Assembly: GCA_020636355.1 (NCBI GenBank)
Contig: JACJYB010000011.1
Coordinates: 97,327-161,326, forward strand
Length of the DNA stretch: 64,000 bases
Source: Lewinellaceae bacterium
Lineage (GTDB): Bacteria; Bacteroidota; Bacteroidia; Chitinophagales; Saprospiraceae
Direction of reading: 5' to 3'
Each line of letters starts with the position of its first letter. Positions within the stretch are counted from its first letter, which is position 1. The position numbers and the translations under genes were made by a program. The notes below the pieces were generated by a model, which was not told the DNA's origin, did not search any database, and saw nothing but the letters and a program-made list of their open reading frames with translations. Positions 9,601-17,100 of the stretch are shown here, piece after piece.

Positions 9601-9733
9601 CCCTATCGCTGGGAAACCTCCGGGCTTGAATTTGTTTTTCCAGTATCTTCCAGCTAATAATCATGGCGACGTCCTGCATCTTGCGGCTTACGATGCCATT
9701 GAAAAGCTTTTTCATGACAAGACGGCTAAATAA
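9601..9733 (+). pseudogene. 3' remnant of an alpha/beta-hydrolase (esterase-like) gene
   Basis: Directly after the permease stop, frame 1 reads PYRWETSGLEFVF. From a T5 run at 9635-9639 the next frame reads FQYLPANNHGDVLHLAAYDA and ends IEKLFHDKTAK-stop at 9731-9733. Dropping one T joins them into a tail resembling putative esterases (PF00756). In those, the catalytic His sits in a YxPxxxHGxV motif followed by YDAIxxLF. The 5' part of the gene is absent, so this is read as a truncated relic. The family assignment rests on one short motif. Confidence 0.4.
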
Positions 9734-9811
9734 TAAGCACGCTTTTAGGCACCGGCCAGGATGTTTTACACCTTTTTACATTCTTTTAAATCCTGCCCAT
9801 TTCCTTCGACC

Positions 9812-9819
9812 TACCTTTG
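9812..9819 (+). promoter_or_regulatory. TAnnTTTG -7 box before the TonB-C gene
   Basis: TACCTTTG matches the Bacteroidota -7 consensus exactly. Transcription from about 9825 would give a leader of about 20 bases before the ATG at 9845 and excludes the in-frame TTG at 9824. No convincing TTG -33 element was seen. Confidence 0.45.
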
Positions 9820-9844
9820 AGGTTTGAATATTAAAGTAGAAACC

Positions 9845-10540
9845 ATGAGACACTTTTTGCCGCTTTCCATCTTATTCATCCTCTCACTCCAAGTGAAATC
9901 ACAAACCCACGGGTATGCCGTTATTCCCTTGACGCAATCGGTCAAGAAGGCAGCTGCGCTGGAAGCATCCACGATACAGGACCTTCATCCGGGTTATCCC
10001 GCAGCCTGGGTAAAAAAGTACGTAGCCGTAGATTTGAAATTGATTCACAAGGATGAGGTTAAGCGCGTCAGAGGGAACGGATTTGCCTTAAATCCCGCCC
10101 AGCAACAACTCTTACAACAAAGTGAATCCGGCGATGATATAACGCTATCCGTCACCTACTATCCCGATAACAACTTGCCGGCAGAGGTAAAAGACATGGC
10201 GTTTACGCTCCGGATTGTTCCGGATAATGATGCTGAATTTCCCGGTGGCCGTGAGCAATTGCAGCGCTACCTCAAAGCAAACGCCATGGATCAATTGTCC
10301 GGATTAACCAATCTGCCCCAGGTGAAAGTGCGGTTTACCATCGCAGCAGATGGTAGGATTCAACAAGCCCATTTGCTGGAACGTTCGCATCTTCCTGAGG
10401 TGGATTCATTGCTGGTGAAAACCATTGCTGAAATGCCTAACTGGGTTCCGGCCACCAACGCAGATGGAAGGACTACCCCCCAGGAACTTGTATTTATTGT
10501 TACTAACGATCACTGTGCCTACAAGACGCTGATGCAATAA
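9845..10540 (+). CDS. TonB C-terminal domain protein, secreted
   Basis: 231 residues. A signal peptide (MRHFLPLSILFILSLQVKSQ) is followed by an unassigned region. Residues about 135-222 then match the TonB C-terminal fold (PF03544) as found in Bacteroidota. Visible are AEFPGGREQLQRYLKAN, VKVRFTIAADGRIQQAHLLE, LVKTIAEMPNWVPATNADG and the final strand. No N-terminal membrane anchor or proline-rich spacer is present, so it is unlikely to be a normal energy transducer. A periplasmic peptidoglycan- or receptor-binding role is inferred. It converges with the response regulator gene, 9 bases away. Confidence 0.75.
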   Translation: MRHFLPLSILFILSLQVKSQTHGYAVIPLTQSVKKAAALEASTIQDLHPGYPAAWVKKYVAVDLKLIHKDEVKRVRGNGFALNPAQQQLLQQSESGDDITLSVTYYPDNNLPAEVKDMAFTLRIVPDNDAEFPGGREQLQRYLKANAMDQLSGLTNLPQVKVRFTIAADGRIQQAHLLERSHLPEVDSLLVKTIAEMPNWVPATNADGRTTPQELVFIVTNDHCAYKTLMQ

Positions 10541-10549
10541 CAGACCTTT

Positions 10550-11194
10550 TTACCGCTTATCAACCTGAAAAATCCCCTGCCGGATGGCAAAAAGGACCAA
10601 GCCGATTCTGCTCTTCACCTGCAGTTTTTTGAACAGCGCTTCCCGGTATCCGTCAATGGTTTTAGGACTTAGGTACATCGCATCCGCAATTTCTTTGTAG
10701 GTCCGCTCGGAGCAGGCCCACACCAGAAATTCCAGTTCACGGTCATTGAGTTCGACGGCAAGCTCATCTTCAGGCTGAAGTGAGTGCAACATTGCCTGAT
10801 TAACCTTTTCGGAATAGTGGAAACCTTTATTCATGACATCAAGCATCGCCCTTTGCAGTTGTGCCGGATCGCTGTCTTTGAGCAGATAGCCTTTTGCTCC
10901 ATAGCGCAGCATGGAAATGACTGTCTCCTCGTGATCATCCATCGATAGTGCCAAAGCCTTGGCCTGCGGCCGGTTTGCGTTAAGCCATTTCATGGTTTCC
11001 AGGCCACTCATTACCGGCATGTTGATATCAAGCAGGATCAGATCGGGTAACGTTTCGGTTTCCGCAAGCCGTTCAATTAGCTGGCGTCCATTACTTACCT
11101 GATAAATAACCTGAAAGTTTGGCAAACCATCTATCAACAGCTTCAACGACTTCGCAAAGAGGAGATGATCATCGACAATAACAACTTGGACCAT
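10550..11194 (-). CDS. NarL/FixJ-family response regulator
   Basis: 214 residues. The receiver domain has acidic pocket D8-D9, phospho-acceptor D56 (LILLDINMPVMSG) and Lys near 105 (GYLLKD). A LuxR-type helix-turn-helix at about 150-205 reads ELNDRELEFLVWACSERTYK and YLSPKTIDGYREALFKKL. Phosphorylation by the adjacent kinase should switch DNA binding. Only 3 bases separate it from the kinase gene, so the two form one transcript. Target genes cannot be inferred, though autoregulation of the four-gene operon is common for such systems. Confidence 0.92.
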   Translation of the reverse strand: MVQVVIVDDHLLFAKSLKLLIDGLPNFQVIYQVSNGRQLIERLAETETLPDLILLDINMPVMSGLETMKWLNANRPQAKALALSMDDHEETVISMLRYGAKGYLLKDSDPAQLQRAMLDVMNKGFHYSEKVNQAMLHSLQPEDELAVELNDRELEFLVWACSERTYKEIADAMYLSPKTIDGYREALFKKLQVKSRIGLVLFAIRQGIFQVDKR

Positions 11195-11197
11195 AGC

Positions 11198-11983
11198 TTA
11201 TGATTTAGGCAACTGGTACTTTATGGTCAAACGAACACCTTCATTAATTCCTGAAGTCAGATCCAGATCAGCGGTAATTAATGCCGCCCGGCTTCTCATG
11301 TTAATCAGACCGGATCCGGAAACCACTTCTTCATGATTAAAACCTACTCCATCGTCTTCCGCAGTAATGGTCAGCAAGTCGGAGTCATAGTGGAAGGTAA
11401 CCACGAGGTGACTGGCTTTAGCATGTTTGATTACATTGGAAAAGAACTCTTGTAAGATACGAAAAAGGATGAGCTCGTCCTTGTCGGGTAAAGGGACCTC
11501 CTTCCCGGACAACGAAAAACGGGTCTCGAGAAACTTGAGTTTATCAAACCGCTCTAACTCACTTTTCACCGACTGAATCAATCCTATGCCCTTCAAATAT
11601 TGATAATTAAGTGACTTGGATAATTGCCGGACTTCGTAAAGGCAATTACTGACCACGCCATTAATCTCCCCTATTTGGTCTTGCAGTGAAGCATCTATCG
11701 ATGGCTGAACCATATTAAGTCGCAATCGTACCACCGATAAAAGCTGACCAATATTATCATGCAACTCCCAGGATATATTCTGAAGTGTTTGTTCAGATAT
11801 TTCCCGTTGAGCCTTCGATAACTCGTCATCAAAGCGTGCTTCACGGTTTTTCTTATCCAACAAGTACTGAACTTTCTTTTTCTGGAAGAACAGAAACAGT
11901 GAAATCGTCATAATGACCAATATGATTATGGTCACCGTGGAAACCAGGATAAAAAGACTTATGTCGATATCTTGTTGCTCCAT
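11198..11983 (-). CDS. Sensor histidine kinase, NarL-partner type (HisKA_3)
   Basis: 261 residues. One N-terminal membrane helix (about 9-33) with almost no periplasmic part leads into a coiled linker. The HisKA_3 dimerisation helix carries the phospho-acceptor H75 in WELHDNIGQLLS. The HATPase_c domain shows the N box (ILQEFFSNVIKHAKASH) and the G box (DDGVGF, GSGLINMRSRA). Lacking a sensor domain, it probably relies on a partner for input. Its start overlaps the end of the upstream membrane protein gene by 25 bases, suggesting coupled translation and possibly a functional pair. Confidence 0.9.
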   Translation of the reverse strand: MEQQDIDISLFILVSTVTIIILVIMTISLFLFFQKKKVQYLLDKKNREARFDDELSKAQREISEQTLQNISWELHDNIGQLLSVVRLRLNMVQPSIDASLQDQIGEINGVVSNCLYEVRQLSKSLNYQYLKGIGLIQSVKSELERFDKLKFLETRFSLSGKEVPLPDKDELILFRILQEFFSNVIKHAKASHLVVTFHYDSDLLTITAEDDGVGFNHEEVVSGSGLINMRSRAALITADLDLTSGINEGVRLTIKYQLPKS

Positions 11984-12615
11984 ACAAAACCTAAGATAAG
12001 ACTCATGTAGAGAATTACATTGGCCACCAATAAGATAGGTCGGATGGACATCAGGTCCTGAGGCTTAATAACGTCATTGATAAGCAGATTAATCGGGATC
12101 GAACCTGCATGGTAAAACAACCAACCGATACTTACCCAAATGGTGAGGTTTTTACTGATTGAAAGCACCTGATCTGAACTCAGTACCTCCTGAAAGTAGG
12201 CGATAACCAAATAAATGACTATCAGTGAACCGACACTAAAAGCTGTCGTATTCAGCTCGATAAAGGAATGATGGACAAAAAGAAAAGTCAACAAAGCAAA
12301 TAGAGGAAAGAGGATAAGCAGCCAGCGGGTGAGTTTTTTATGAAAGCGGCCGATAAATAGCCGGTGATAAATGTAAAAGATCAGCATGTATTCGATAATG
12401 CTCTGGATATTATAGATCCACCGGTTATCTACCAGCCATTGGCGGGCAATGCTCACTTTGGCAAGTATCTCGATCAGGAATACCAGCCAAAGATAGGGCA
12501 ATAACCAGCGTAATGGCGTGGTTTTATATTTATAAAAATAGAGGGTAGCACAGAGAGCGGCTATCAATTCAAGGTAGGGTACGCCGTTCAGTAGTTTGGC
12601 TAACAATTCTTCCAT
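11959..12615 (-). CDS. Polytopic membrane protein of unknown function in a sensor kinase operon
   Basis: 218 residues with about seven hydrophobic helices (for example LLPYLWLVFLIEILAKV, SIIEYMLIFYIYHRLFI, LLILFPLFALLTFLFVHH). No family was recognised. The 25-base overlap with the histidine kinase start and the kinase's lack of an input domain make it a candidate membrane sensor or signal partner. That role is inferred from context only. Ten bases separate it from the upstream hypothetical gene. Confidence 0.7.
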   Translation of the reverse strand: MEELLAKLLNGVPYLELIAALCATLYFYKYKTTPLRWLLPYLWLVFLIEILAKVSIARQWLVDNRWIYNIQSIIEYMLIFYIYHRLFIGRFHKKLTRWLLILFPLFALLTFLFVHHSFIELNTTAFSVGSLIVIYLVIAYFQEVLSSDQVLSISKNLTIWVSIGWLFYHAGSIPINLLINDVIKPQDLMSIRPILLVANVILYMSLILGFVWSNKIST

Positions 12616-12624
12616 GCACGGAAA

Positions 12625-13095
12625 TTAATCACAATTAAATGGTGGACAGATCTGGGATTTATCAAGAGCCTGCCCATCCCCATCGCCTGCAGTCGCAGTC
12701 AACGCGCGGGCTCCGCCGGTTAAATTAAAGAAATCCGGCTTTTCGAAAGAGGAAGATTCCGGAATAAAAGCGCGATGGCCGATATGATTCGGATCCGTTG
12801 AAACAACCGGTGTGGTTGGTAATATGATCAAGGTCTGGTAACCATCTAATTTCAAGCTCCCCGCTTGTTTATTACCAGGATGTGCTGCATGAAAGTATTT
12901 AAATCCGCTTAATGGAATATTTAATACCCGGCATTTCTCTTTAACATAAATGAAATAATCTGCAAGGTCCTCAATGGGATACCAACCCGTGATGGCATCC
13001 TTTTTCGGGTCGTTACCCAGCCTGGTCCTGATGTATTCCAGGATCATGGCTTTCGCTTCCTGGATAGGTCTGACTCTTTTTAATGGCTTACTCAT
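12625..13095 (-). CDS. Hypothetical protein, first gene of the kinase operon
   Basis: 156 residues, soluble, no recognised domain. A basic N-terminus (MSKPLKRVRPIQEAKAMILE) leads to a compact region with GWYPIEDLADYFIYVKEKC. The Gly/Ala-rich tail ends in CPPFNCD, and such Cys-containing C-termini recur in small proteins of this group. It is co-oriented with, and 9 bases from, the membrane protein gene, so it probably belongs to the same transcript. Its function is not evident. Confidence 0.6.
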   Translation of the reverse strand: MSKPLKRVRPIQEAKAMILEYIRTRLGNDPKKDAITGWYPIEDLADYFIYVKEKCRVLNIPLSGFKYFHAAHPGNKQAGSLKLDGYQTLIILPTTPVVSTDPNHIGHRAFIPESSSFEKPDFFNLTGGARALTATAGDGDGQALDKSQICPPFNCD

Positions 13096-13361
13096 GGTTT
13101 GATTCTTTTTGGTTCGACAATATATAAGCTTAAGTTACGGAACCCCGGAGAGGAATGGCCTGCTTATCACTCAGCTATTGTACCCAGCCCACGCACTCAA
13201 AATACAAAACACTGAATATCAACAATTTAAAATAGACTTACGATGAAAAATGGGGATATTTCCAATTGAAAAGGGGAAAAAACCCCCAATCCCACAGCGA
13301 TCTATCCAGGGATACATAAGCGGGAAAAACTTCCCCGGGCCTTTCTCTACTTCAATTTCAA

Positions 13362-13392
13362 AAACAAAAAGGAGTCACTTCGCAGCAACTCC
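13362..13392 (-). terminator. Terminator T0, end of the array
   Basis: Minus strand: nine-pair stem starting GGAGTTGCT with GCGA tetraloop (13371-13392), then a T-rich run CCTTTTTGTTTTTG. A classical rho-independent terminator and the last of five. Confidence 0.75.
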
Positions 13393-13401
13393 TTTCTTTT
13401 T

Positions 13402-13498
13402 GTAGCCCATAGGGGAATCCCTTCTTTTCCTCAGGGTATACTTCGATCCTCCAACGCATACGCGTCGGGACTGCTACCGCAGCCTCCCTCTGGGCTAC
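13402..13498 (-). ncRNA. Candidate structured RNA element, copy A
   Basis: Read on the minus strand. The ends pair as GTAGCCCA/TGGGCTAC, extended by AGGG/CCCT. Inside are hairpin GGCTGC-GGTA-GCAGTC, hairpin CGACGC-GTAT-GCGTTG and a short stem CCCT/AGGG, giving a cloverleaf-like layout. Folding was done by eye; transcription is inferred from the tRNA promoter upstream. Confidence 0.35.
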
Positions 13499-13516
13499 CT
13501 GCTTGCTTTCAGCGCA

Positions 13517-13548
13517 AAACAAAAAAGGAGTCACTTCGTAGCAACTCC
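13517..13548 (-). terminator. Terminator T1
   Basis: Same stem as T0 with loop ACGA (13527-13548), followed by TTTTTTGTTTTG on the minus strand. Confidence 0.75.
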
Positions 13549-13557
13549 TTTCTTTTT

Positions 13558-13653
13558 GTAGCCCATAGGGGAATCCCTTCTTTTCCTCAGGATTACTTCG
13601 ATCCTCCAACGCATACGCGTCGGGACTGCTACCGCAGCCTCCCTCTGGGCTAC
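13558..13653 (-). ncRNA. Candidate structured RNA element, copy B
   Basis: As copy A but one base shorter (GTAATCC for GTATACCC), which keeps part of the third stem through a G-U pair. The outer stem and the first two hairpins are unchanged. Confidence 0.35.
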
Positions 13654-13671
13654 CTGCTTGCTTTCAGCGCA

Positions 13672-13703
13672 AAATAAAAAAGGAGTCACTTCACAGTAAC
13701 TCC
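13672..13703 (-). terminator. Terminator T2
   Basis: Same stem with A-U replacing a G-U pair at position 7 and loop GTGA (13682-13703), then TTTTTTATTTTG. Confidence 0.75.
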
Positions 13704-13712
13704 TTTTCTCTT

Positions 13713-13809
13713 GTAGCCCATAGGGGAATCCCTTCTTTTCCTCAGGGTATACTTCGATCCTCCAACGCATACGCGTCGGGACTGCTACCGCAGTCTCCCT
13801 CTGGGCTAC
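13713..13809 (-). ncRNA. Candidate structured RNA element, copy C
   Basis: As copy A, but the first hairpin reads GACTGC-GGTA-GCAGTC. A G-U pair becomes A-U, a change that preserves the stem. Confidence 0.35.
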
Positions 13810-13827
13810 CTGCTTGCTTTCAGCACA

Positions 13828-13859
13828 AAATAGAAAAGGAGTCACTTCACAGCAACTCC
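13828..13859 (-). terminator. Terminator T3
   Basis: Same stem with loop GTGA (13838-13859), then TTTTCTATTTTG. Confidence 0.75.
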
Positions 13860-13868
13860 TTTTCTATT

Positions 13869-13965
13869 GTAGCCCATAGGGGAATCCCTTCTTTTCCTCA
13901 GGGTATACTTCGATCCTCCAACGCATACGCGTCGGGACTGCTAACGCAGTCTCCCGCTGGGCTAC
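13869..13965 (-). ncRNA. Candidate structured RNA element, copy D (nearest the tRNA)
   Basis: As copy C, with loop GTTA in the first hairpin and one mismatch in the inner part of the outer stem (CGGG for AGGG). It directly follows the tRNA-Glu terminator in transcription order. Confidence 0.35.
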
Positions 13966-13983
13966 CTGCATGCTTTCAGCGCA

Positions 13984-14015
13984 AAATAAAAAAGGAGTCA
14001 CTTCACAGCAACTCC
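13984..14015 (-). terminator. Terminator T4, directly after tRNA-Glu
   Basis: Nine-pair stem with GTGA tetraloop (13994-14015) and a following TTTTTTATTTTG tract on the minus strand, 11 bases past the tRNA 3' end. This is the tRNA's own rho-independent terminator and the apparent source of T0-T3. Confidence 0.8.
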
Positions 14016-14025
14016 TTTTCTATTG

Positions 14026-14097
14026 TAGCCCATAGGGGAATCGAACCCCTCTTTCCAGAATGAAAATCTGGCGTCCTAACCGATAGACGAATGGGCC
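14026..14097 (-). tRNA. tRNA-Glu (UUC)
   Basis: 72 nt. The acceptor stem GGCCCAT pairs with ATGGGCT (one G-U), discriminator A. The anticodon arm is CCAGA-TTTTCAT-TCTGG with anticodon TTC, and the T arm is GGGG-TTCGATT-CCCC. CCA is not encoded (ACAA follows the acceptor). The last 19 bases of the gene region are repeated four times in the downstream array. Confidence 0.95.
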
Positions 14098-14140
14098 TTA
14101 TCAAGGCAAATCTTCCACCTCCTTCCGGTGAAAGCGGAGG

Positions 14141-14148
14141 CAAATATA
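14141..14148 (-). promoter_or_regulatory. Promoter -7 box of tRNA-Glu
   Basis: On the minus strand TATATTTG is a perfect TAnnTTTG box, about 44 bases before the tRNA 5' end. GTTTA lies 19 bases further upstream as a weak -33 match. It would drive the tRNA and any read-through into the array. Confidence 0.55.
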
Positions 14149-14197
14149 GAATGTTTTCTCAAAAGAGTAAACAGGACTCCTAAAAAAATGTATTGCA

Positions 14198-16612
14198 TCA
14201 ACGCTGGATCAGCAGCTTTCTGGCTTGCGACGAAAATCCGGGTCCAAGTAAAACCCCAAAATAAACGCCTCCTGGAACGGTTGTGGGAATGAATACCTCG
14301 TCGTGATCAGAAACCTGACGCTCAAGTAGGATCTGGCCTTGCATATTCATCAACTGAAAGACTACCGGACCCTCAGCATGCCTGAGCTGGTATTGGATAA
14401 CCACCTTATCACGGACCGGATTTGGATAAGCCTGCCAATCAAGCGTTGCCAGCCAGGTCTCCGGGACGGAAGTCGCCACCCTGGCCTGATCGACCATGAA
14501 GTCATCAACGCCTGCTTCAACCAGATTACCCAACCCCTGACCAGCCAGGTCACTTGCCATCACAACGCATCGATAATTTCCGGCTGGAAAGTCTTCCAAA
14601 TCGTACCGGTATGAACGCCATCCTTCCCATGGATCCACATACTCCGCCAGGGATAATAATTCACCATCCTGATTCTCCAGATATACCTTCAAGGTATCAT
14701 TACCCGGAGTCCCGGAAGCTACCTGATACCAAAGACTCATAAACATGGCGGGTGACCGCCCTGCTTCCAGCGCAAATGCCGGCGAGCGCAGCAAAGTTGA
14801 GCCCTCATCCAGGTCAAAAGCGCCTGCCGGGCCTACCCCATTGCCCGTGACATAACATGTGTGACCCGGGTCATCACTATCGGATGACGGATTAAGTTCC
14901 TTTCCGCCATAAAGCGTTCCAATAGGTACTTCCCGCACCCAGCCACCCCGCGAAGCTGTGGAGGTCACCTCCCAGCCCAAATCCAGTGAATAATCATCCG
15001 CAATACCCTGGTCCAACACGATTACCCATGGTTCATTTACGGTTGAAAGCTCAAGCTCAATGTGTTTGGTGACAAAACCCCACTTTCCGGCGGCAATTTC
15101 ATAATGACCTACCGGTAACGTCACCTCCGTCAACCCCGCTTCACCGGACTCTATGGTTTTAATCAGTGCCCTGTCCTGATAGGAAATCACTGCCCCGGAA
15201 ATACCTTCCATTGTTTTTGCATCAATGACCTGAATCCTGGAAGTCGTCTGTTGCTTCGGAATAAGGGGTATATTAGCCAGTAAGGTTGTGCCTGGATCTG
15301 CGATTAACTTTCGCGCTTCAACTTCATATCCCGGCAGGTAATATTCCACCCTGAGGGTGTCTCCCTCCGGGGAACCCAATCGGTATTTACCGGAGGCATC
15401 CGAGTGTTGCGGATCCAGCCTATCGCCTTCAACCGTTATCTGGACGCCATTGAGAAAGGCTCCGGTCTCCGCATCCGTAATATGGCCCTCGATGTAATAG
15501 GCCTGGTGATAGTCGGGTTTCAAAATGTACAATCCGGTTTCAATATCCGATACCAATATTAAGCCGGAAGGCAACCAGGGGTATGCGCCCCAATCGCCAT
15601 GATACCCGCCATCATCACCTGGGTAAGTATCGTAACTGCCAACCTCAACCAGCAGATCAGGACGATGAGCATCAATTATCTTCAGTCCGTCGGTATAGAA
15701 GGAAACGATAAGATAACCGTCTTTATAATGGACATTGTGGGGAATCACCTGCTTGGTTCTTGCTCCAGGCGGACGGTATTGGTCTAGGAATCGAATGTCA
15801 TTGACATCGGTAACATCGTAGGCATCTACATAAGCTTCAGCACGCTCATCCGTGGTAAATAAATAATGCCCGTCGTCACTGAGCCAGGCATTGTGTGTAA
15901 ACTTGGAGCTGGTTGGCTGGGTTGCAATGAGCCGGGGATTCATTTTGTCTTTAAGATCCCACACTGAAAAAAATCCGGAGAAGATGTCCGAACTGTAGGC
16001 CGTGTCCTTCCGAACTATGATGTCATGCGAGATGGAGGTATTGAAGACATTAACAAAAGCAGCCGTTCCCGGATTCGTAACGATATCCAAAATGAGGTTG
16101 CCCCGGTAAACATTCGCACAATCAGCGAGGTAGAGCACCCCATATTCATCGATGTACAGATTATGACAATGATCCAACGTACCTTCTCTTACGATCAGTC
16201 CCTGGTCATCCTTGATTTGAATGTTTTCATTCCAAAAGGTCCAGGTGATGGAAGAGGGAGCCGCAGACATATCGATGATCAACAAGCCATCTTTGCCCTG
16301 GTCCGCAATACCATACACGTAACTGCCATAGCTTTTAAAATCCCTCCAAATGGAATTAGCTCCGGGAATGAATTGTAATTCCTCCGGATTAGCCGGATCG
16401 CTGAGATCGTAAATAAGTGTCCCTCCCGTGGCGCCAATAATGGCGTATTCCCGGCCGTCCTGACCGACAAAGCCCCAAATATCACTGAATTCGGAACCAG
16501 GATATTGAACCTGTCCGATCAGCTTGACATTAAAGTTTGCCTGGGCGGACAGGCAGTTCAGGGACATCCATCCCAACCCAATAAGGAGGCTTAAAGTTAA
16601 TCTGAGACGCAT
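14198..16612 (-). CDS. Choice-of-anchor B family protein with T9SS sorting domain
   Basis: 804 residues. A signal peptide ends near CLSAQA. Residues about 25-370 are an LVIVD-type beta-propeller of the choice-of-anchor B family (GATGGTLIYDLSDPANPEE, DHCHNLYIDEYGVLYLADC, FTHNAWLSDDGHYLFTTDE). Two carboxypeptidase-regulatory-like beta-sandwich domains follow (GHITDAETGAFLNGVQITVE; SRIQVIDAKTMEGISGAVIS), then a beta-jelly region. The C-terminal T9SS type A sorting domain is marked by YPNPVRDKVVIQYQL and ends KLLIQR. The protein should be exported and attached to or released from the cell surface. Its molecular role is unknown. Confidence 0.88.
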   Translation of the reverse strand: MRLRLTLSLLIGLGWMSLNCLSAQANFNVKLIGQVQYPGSEFSDIWGFVGQDGREYAIIGATGGTLIYDLSDPANPEELQFIPGANSIWRDFKSYGSYVYGIADQGKDGLLIIDMSAAPSSITWTFWNENIQIKDDQGLIVREGTLDHCHNLYIDEYGVLYLADCANVYRGNLILDIVTNPGTAAFVNVFNTSISHDIIVRKDTAYSSDIFSGFFSVWDLKDKMNPRLIATQPTSSKFTHNAWLSDDGHYLFTTDERAEAYVDAYDVTDVNDIRFLDQYRPPGARTKQVIPHNVHYKDGYLIVSFYTDGLKIIDAHRPDLLVEVGSYDTYPGDDGGYHGDWGAYPWLPSGLILVSDIETGLYILKPDYHQAYYIEGHITDAETGAFLNGVQITVEGDRLDPQHSDASGKYRLGSPEGDTLRVEYYLPGYEVEARKLIADPGTTLLANIPLIPKQQTTSRIQVIDAKTMEGISGAVISYQDRALIKTIESGEAGLTEVTLPVGHYEIAAGKWGFVTKHIELELSTVNEPWVIVLDQGIADDYSLDLGWEVTSTASRGGWVREVPIGTLYGGKELNPSSDSDDPGHTCYVTGNGVGPAGAFDLDEGSTLLRSPAFALEAGRSPAMFMSLWYQVASGTPGNDTLKVYLENQDGELLSLAEYVDPWEGWRSYRYDLEDFPAGNYRCVVMASDLAGQGLGNLVEAGVDDFMVDQARVATSVPETWLATLDWQAYPNPVRDKVVIQYQLRHAEGPVVFQLMNMQGQILLERQVSDHDEVFIPTTVPGGVYFGVLLGPGFSSQARKLLIQR

Positions 16613-16665
16613 ACAGTCATTTAATAACGGTTCAACCTGGCATTTTATGTATGAGCAGCTAACGT

Positions 16666-17100
16666 TTACCGGTTTTTAAGCGCCATGGTTGTAATTCGGC
16701 TGGTACAAATCAGGTTTTCCAGCTCATCGAAAATCTCGATCTTCCATACCTGAATGGTGCTTCCCTGACGTATGGGCGATGCAACACCGGTTACCAAACC
16801 TTTGGTTACCGCTTTCAGATGGTTGGCGTTAATTTCCAACCCCAAAATCAGGCGTTCAGAACCCTGAGGATGGGCCAGCCAGGCACCCACGCTTCCCAAT
16901 GATTCTGCCAGGGCAACCGACGCGCCTCCATGCAGGAACCCCATAGGTTGCATGGTGCGGTGGTCAACGGGCATGGTTGCCTTCAGGTAATCCGGACCAA
17001 TTTCAATGAACTGCATACCGAGTTGTTCACCCATGGAGTTTTTAAAAAAACTGTTGAGTTCATCCAGGGTTAATTCATGATTCCAAATGTATTTTTTCAT
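16666..17100 (-). CDS. Hotdog-fold acyl-CoA thioesterase (PaaI/YdiI type)
   Basis: 144 residues, a single hotdog domain. MGFLHGGASVALAESLGSVG is the family hallmark: HGG before the central helix, with the helix Glu as catalytic residue. LGLEINANHLKAVTKGLVTGVASPIRQG follows. Relatives hydrolyse aromatic or fatty acyl-CoA thioesters, including DHNA-CoA in menaquinone synthesis. No menaquinone gene is adjacent, so the substrate stays open. Its start overlaps the end of miaA by 26 bases, indicating a joint transcript. Confidence 0.85.
   Translation of the reverse strand: MKKYIWNHELTLDELNSFFKNSMGEQLGMQFIEIGPDYLKATMPVDHRTMQPMGFLHGGASVALAESLGSVGAWLAHPQGSERLILGLEINANHLKAVTKGLVTGVASPIRQGSTIQVWKIEIFDELENLICTSRITTMALKNR

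Larger units (their letters stand above)
13371..14023 (-). repeat. Tandem array of four 155-156-bp units downstream of tRNA-Glu
   Basis: Unit boundaries, taken at the repeated TGTAGCCCAT on the plus strand, are 13401, 13557, 13712 and 13868; the same string in tRNA-Glu starts at 14024. Spacing is 156, 155, 156 and 156. Each unit, read on the minus strand, holds a linker, a foldable element of about 97 nt ending in a 19-base copy of the tRNA-Glu 3' end, and a terminator hairpin. The copies are nearly identical, with scattered substitutions that keep the stems paired. Because 156 is a multiple of 3, long minus-strand frames run through the array, but these are by-products. Bases 13096-13370 left of it show no gene. 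Confidence 0.9.

Noticed and set aside
13358..13845. Long minus-strand open frames through the array encoding a repeated 52-residue peptide
   Set aside because: They arise because the unit is 156 bp, a multiple of three. They run through tRNA tail and terminator sequence, break where a unit is 155 bp, and show no start signal.
13371..14023. CRISPR array
   Set aside because: The repeats are contiguous 156-bp units without unique spacers, and there are no cas genes nearby.
13402..14097. Integrative element att sites at the tRNA-Glu 3' end
   Set aside because: The tRNA tail is duplicated, as at att sites, but copies are 156 bp apart with no integrase or cargo gene between them.
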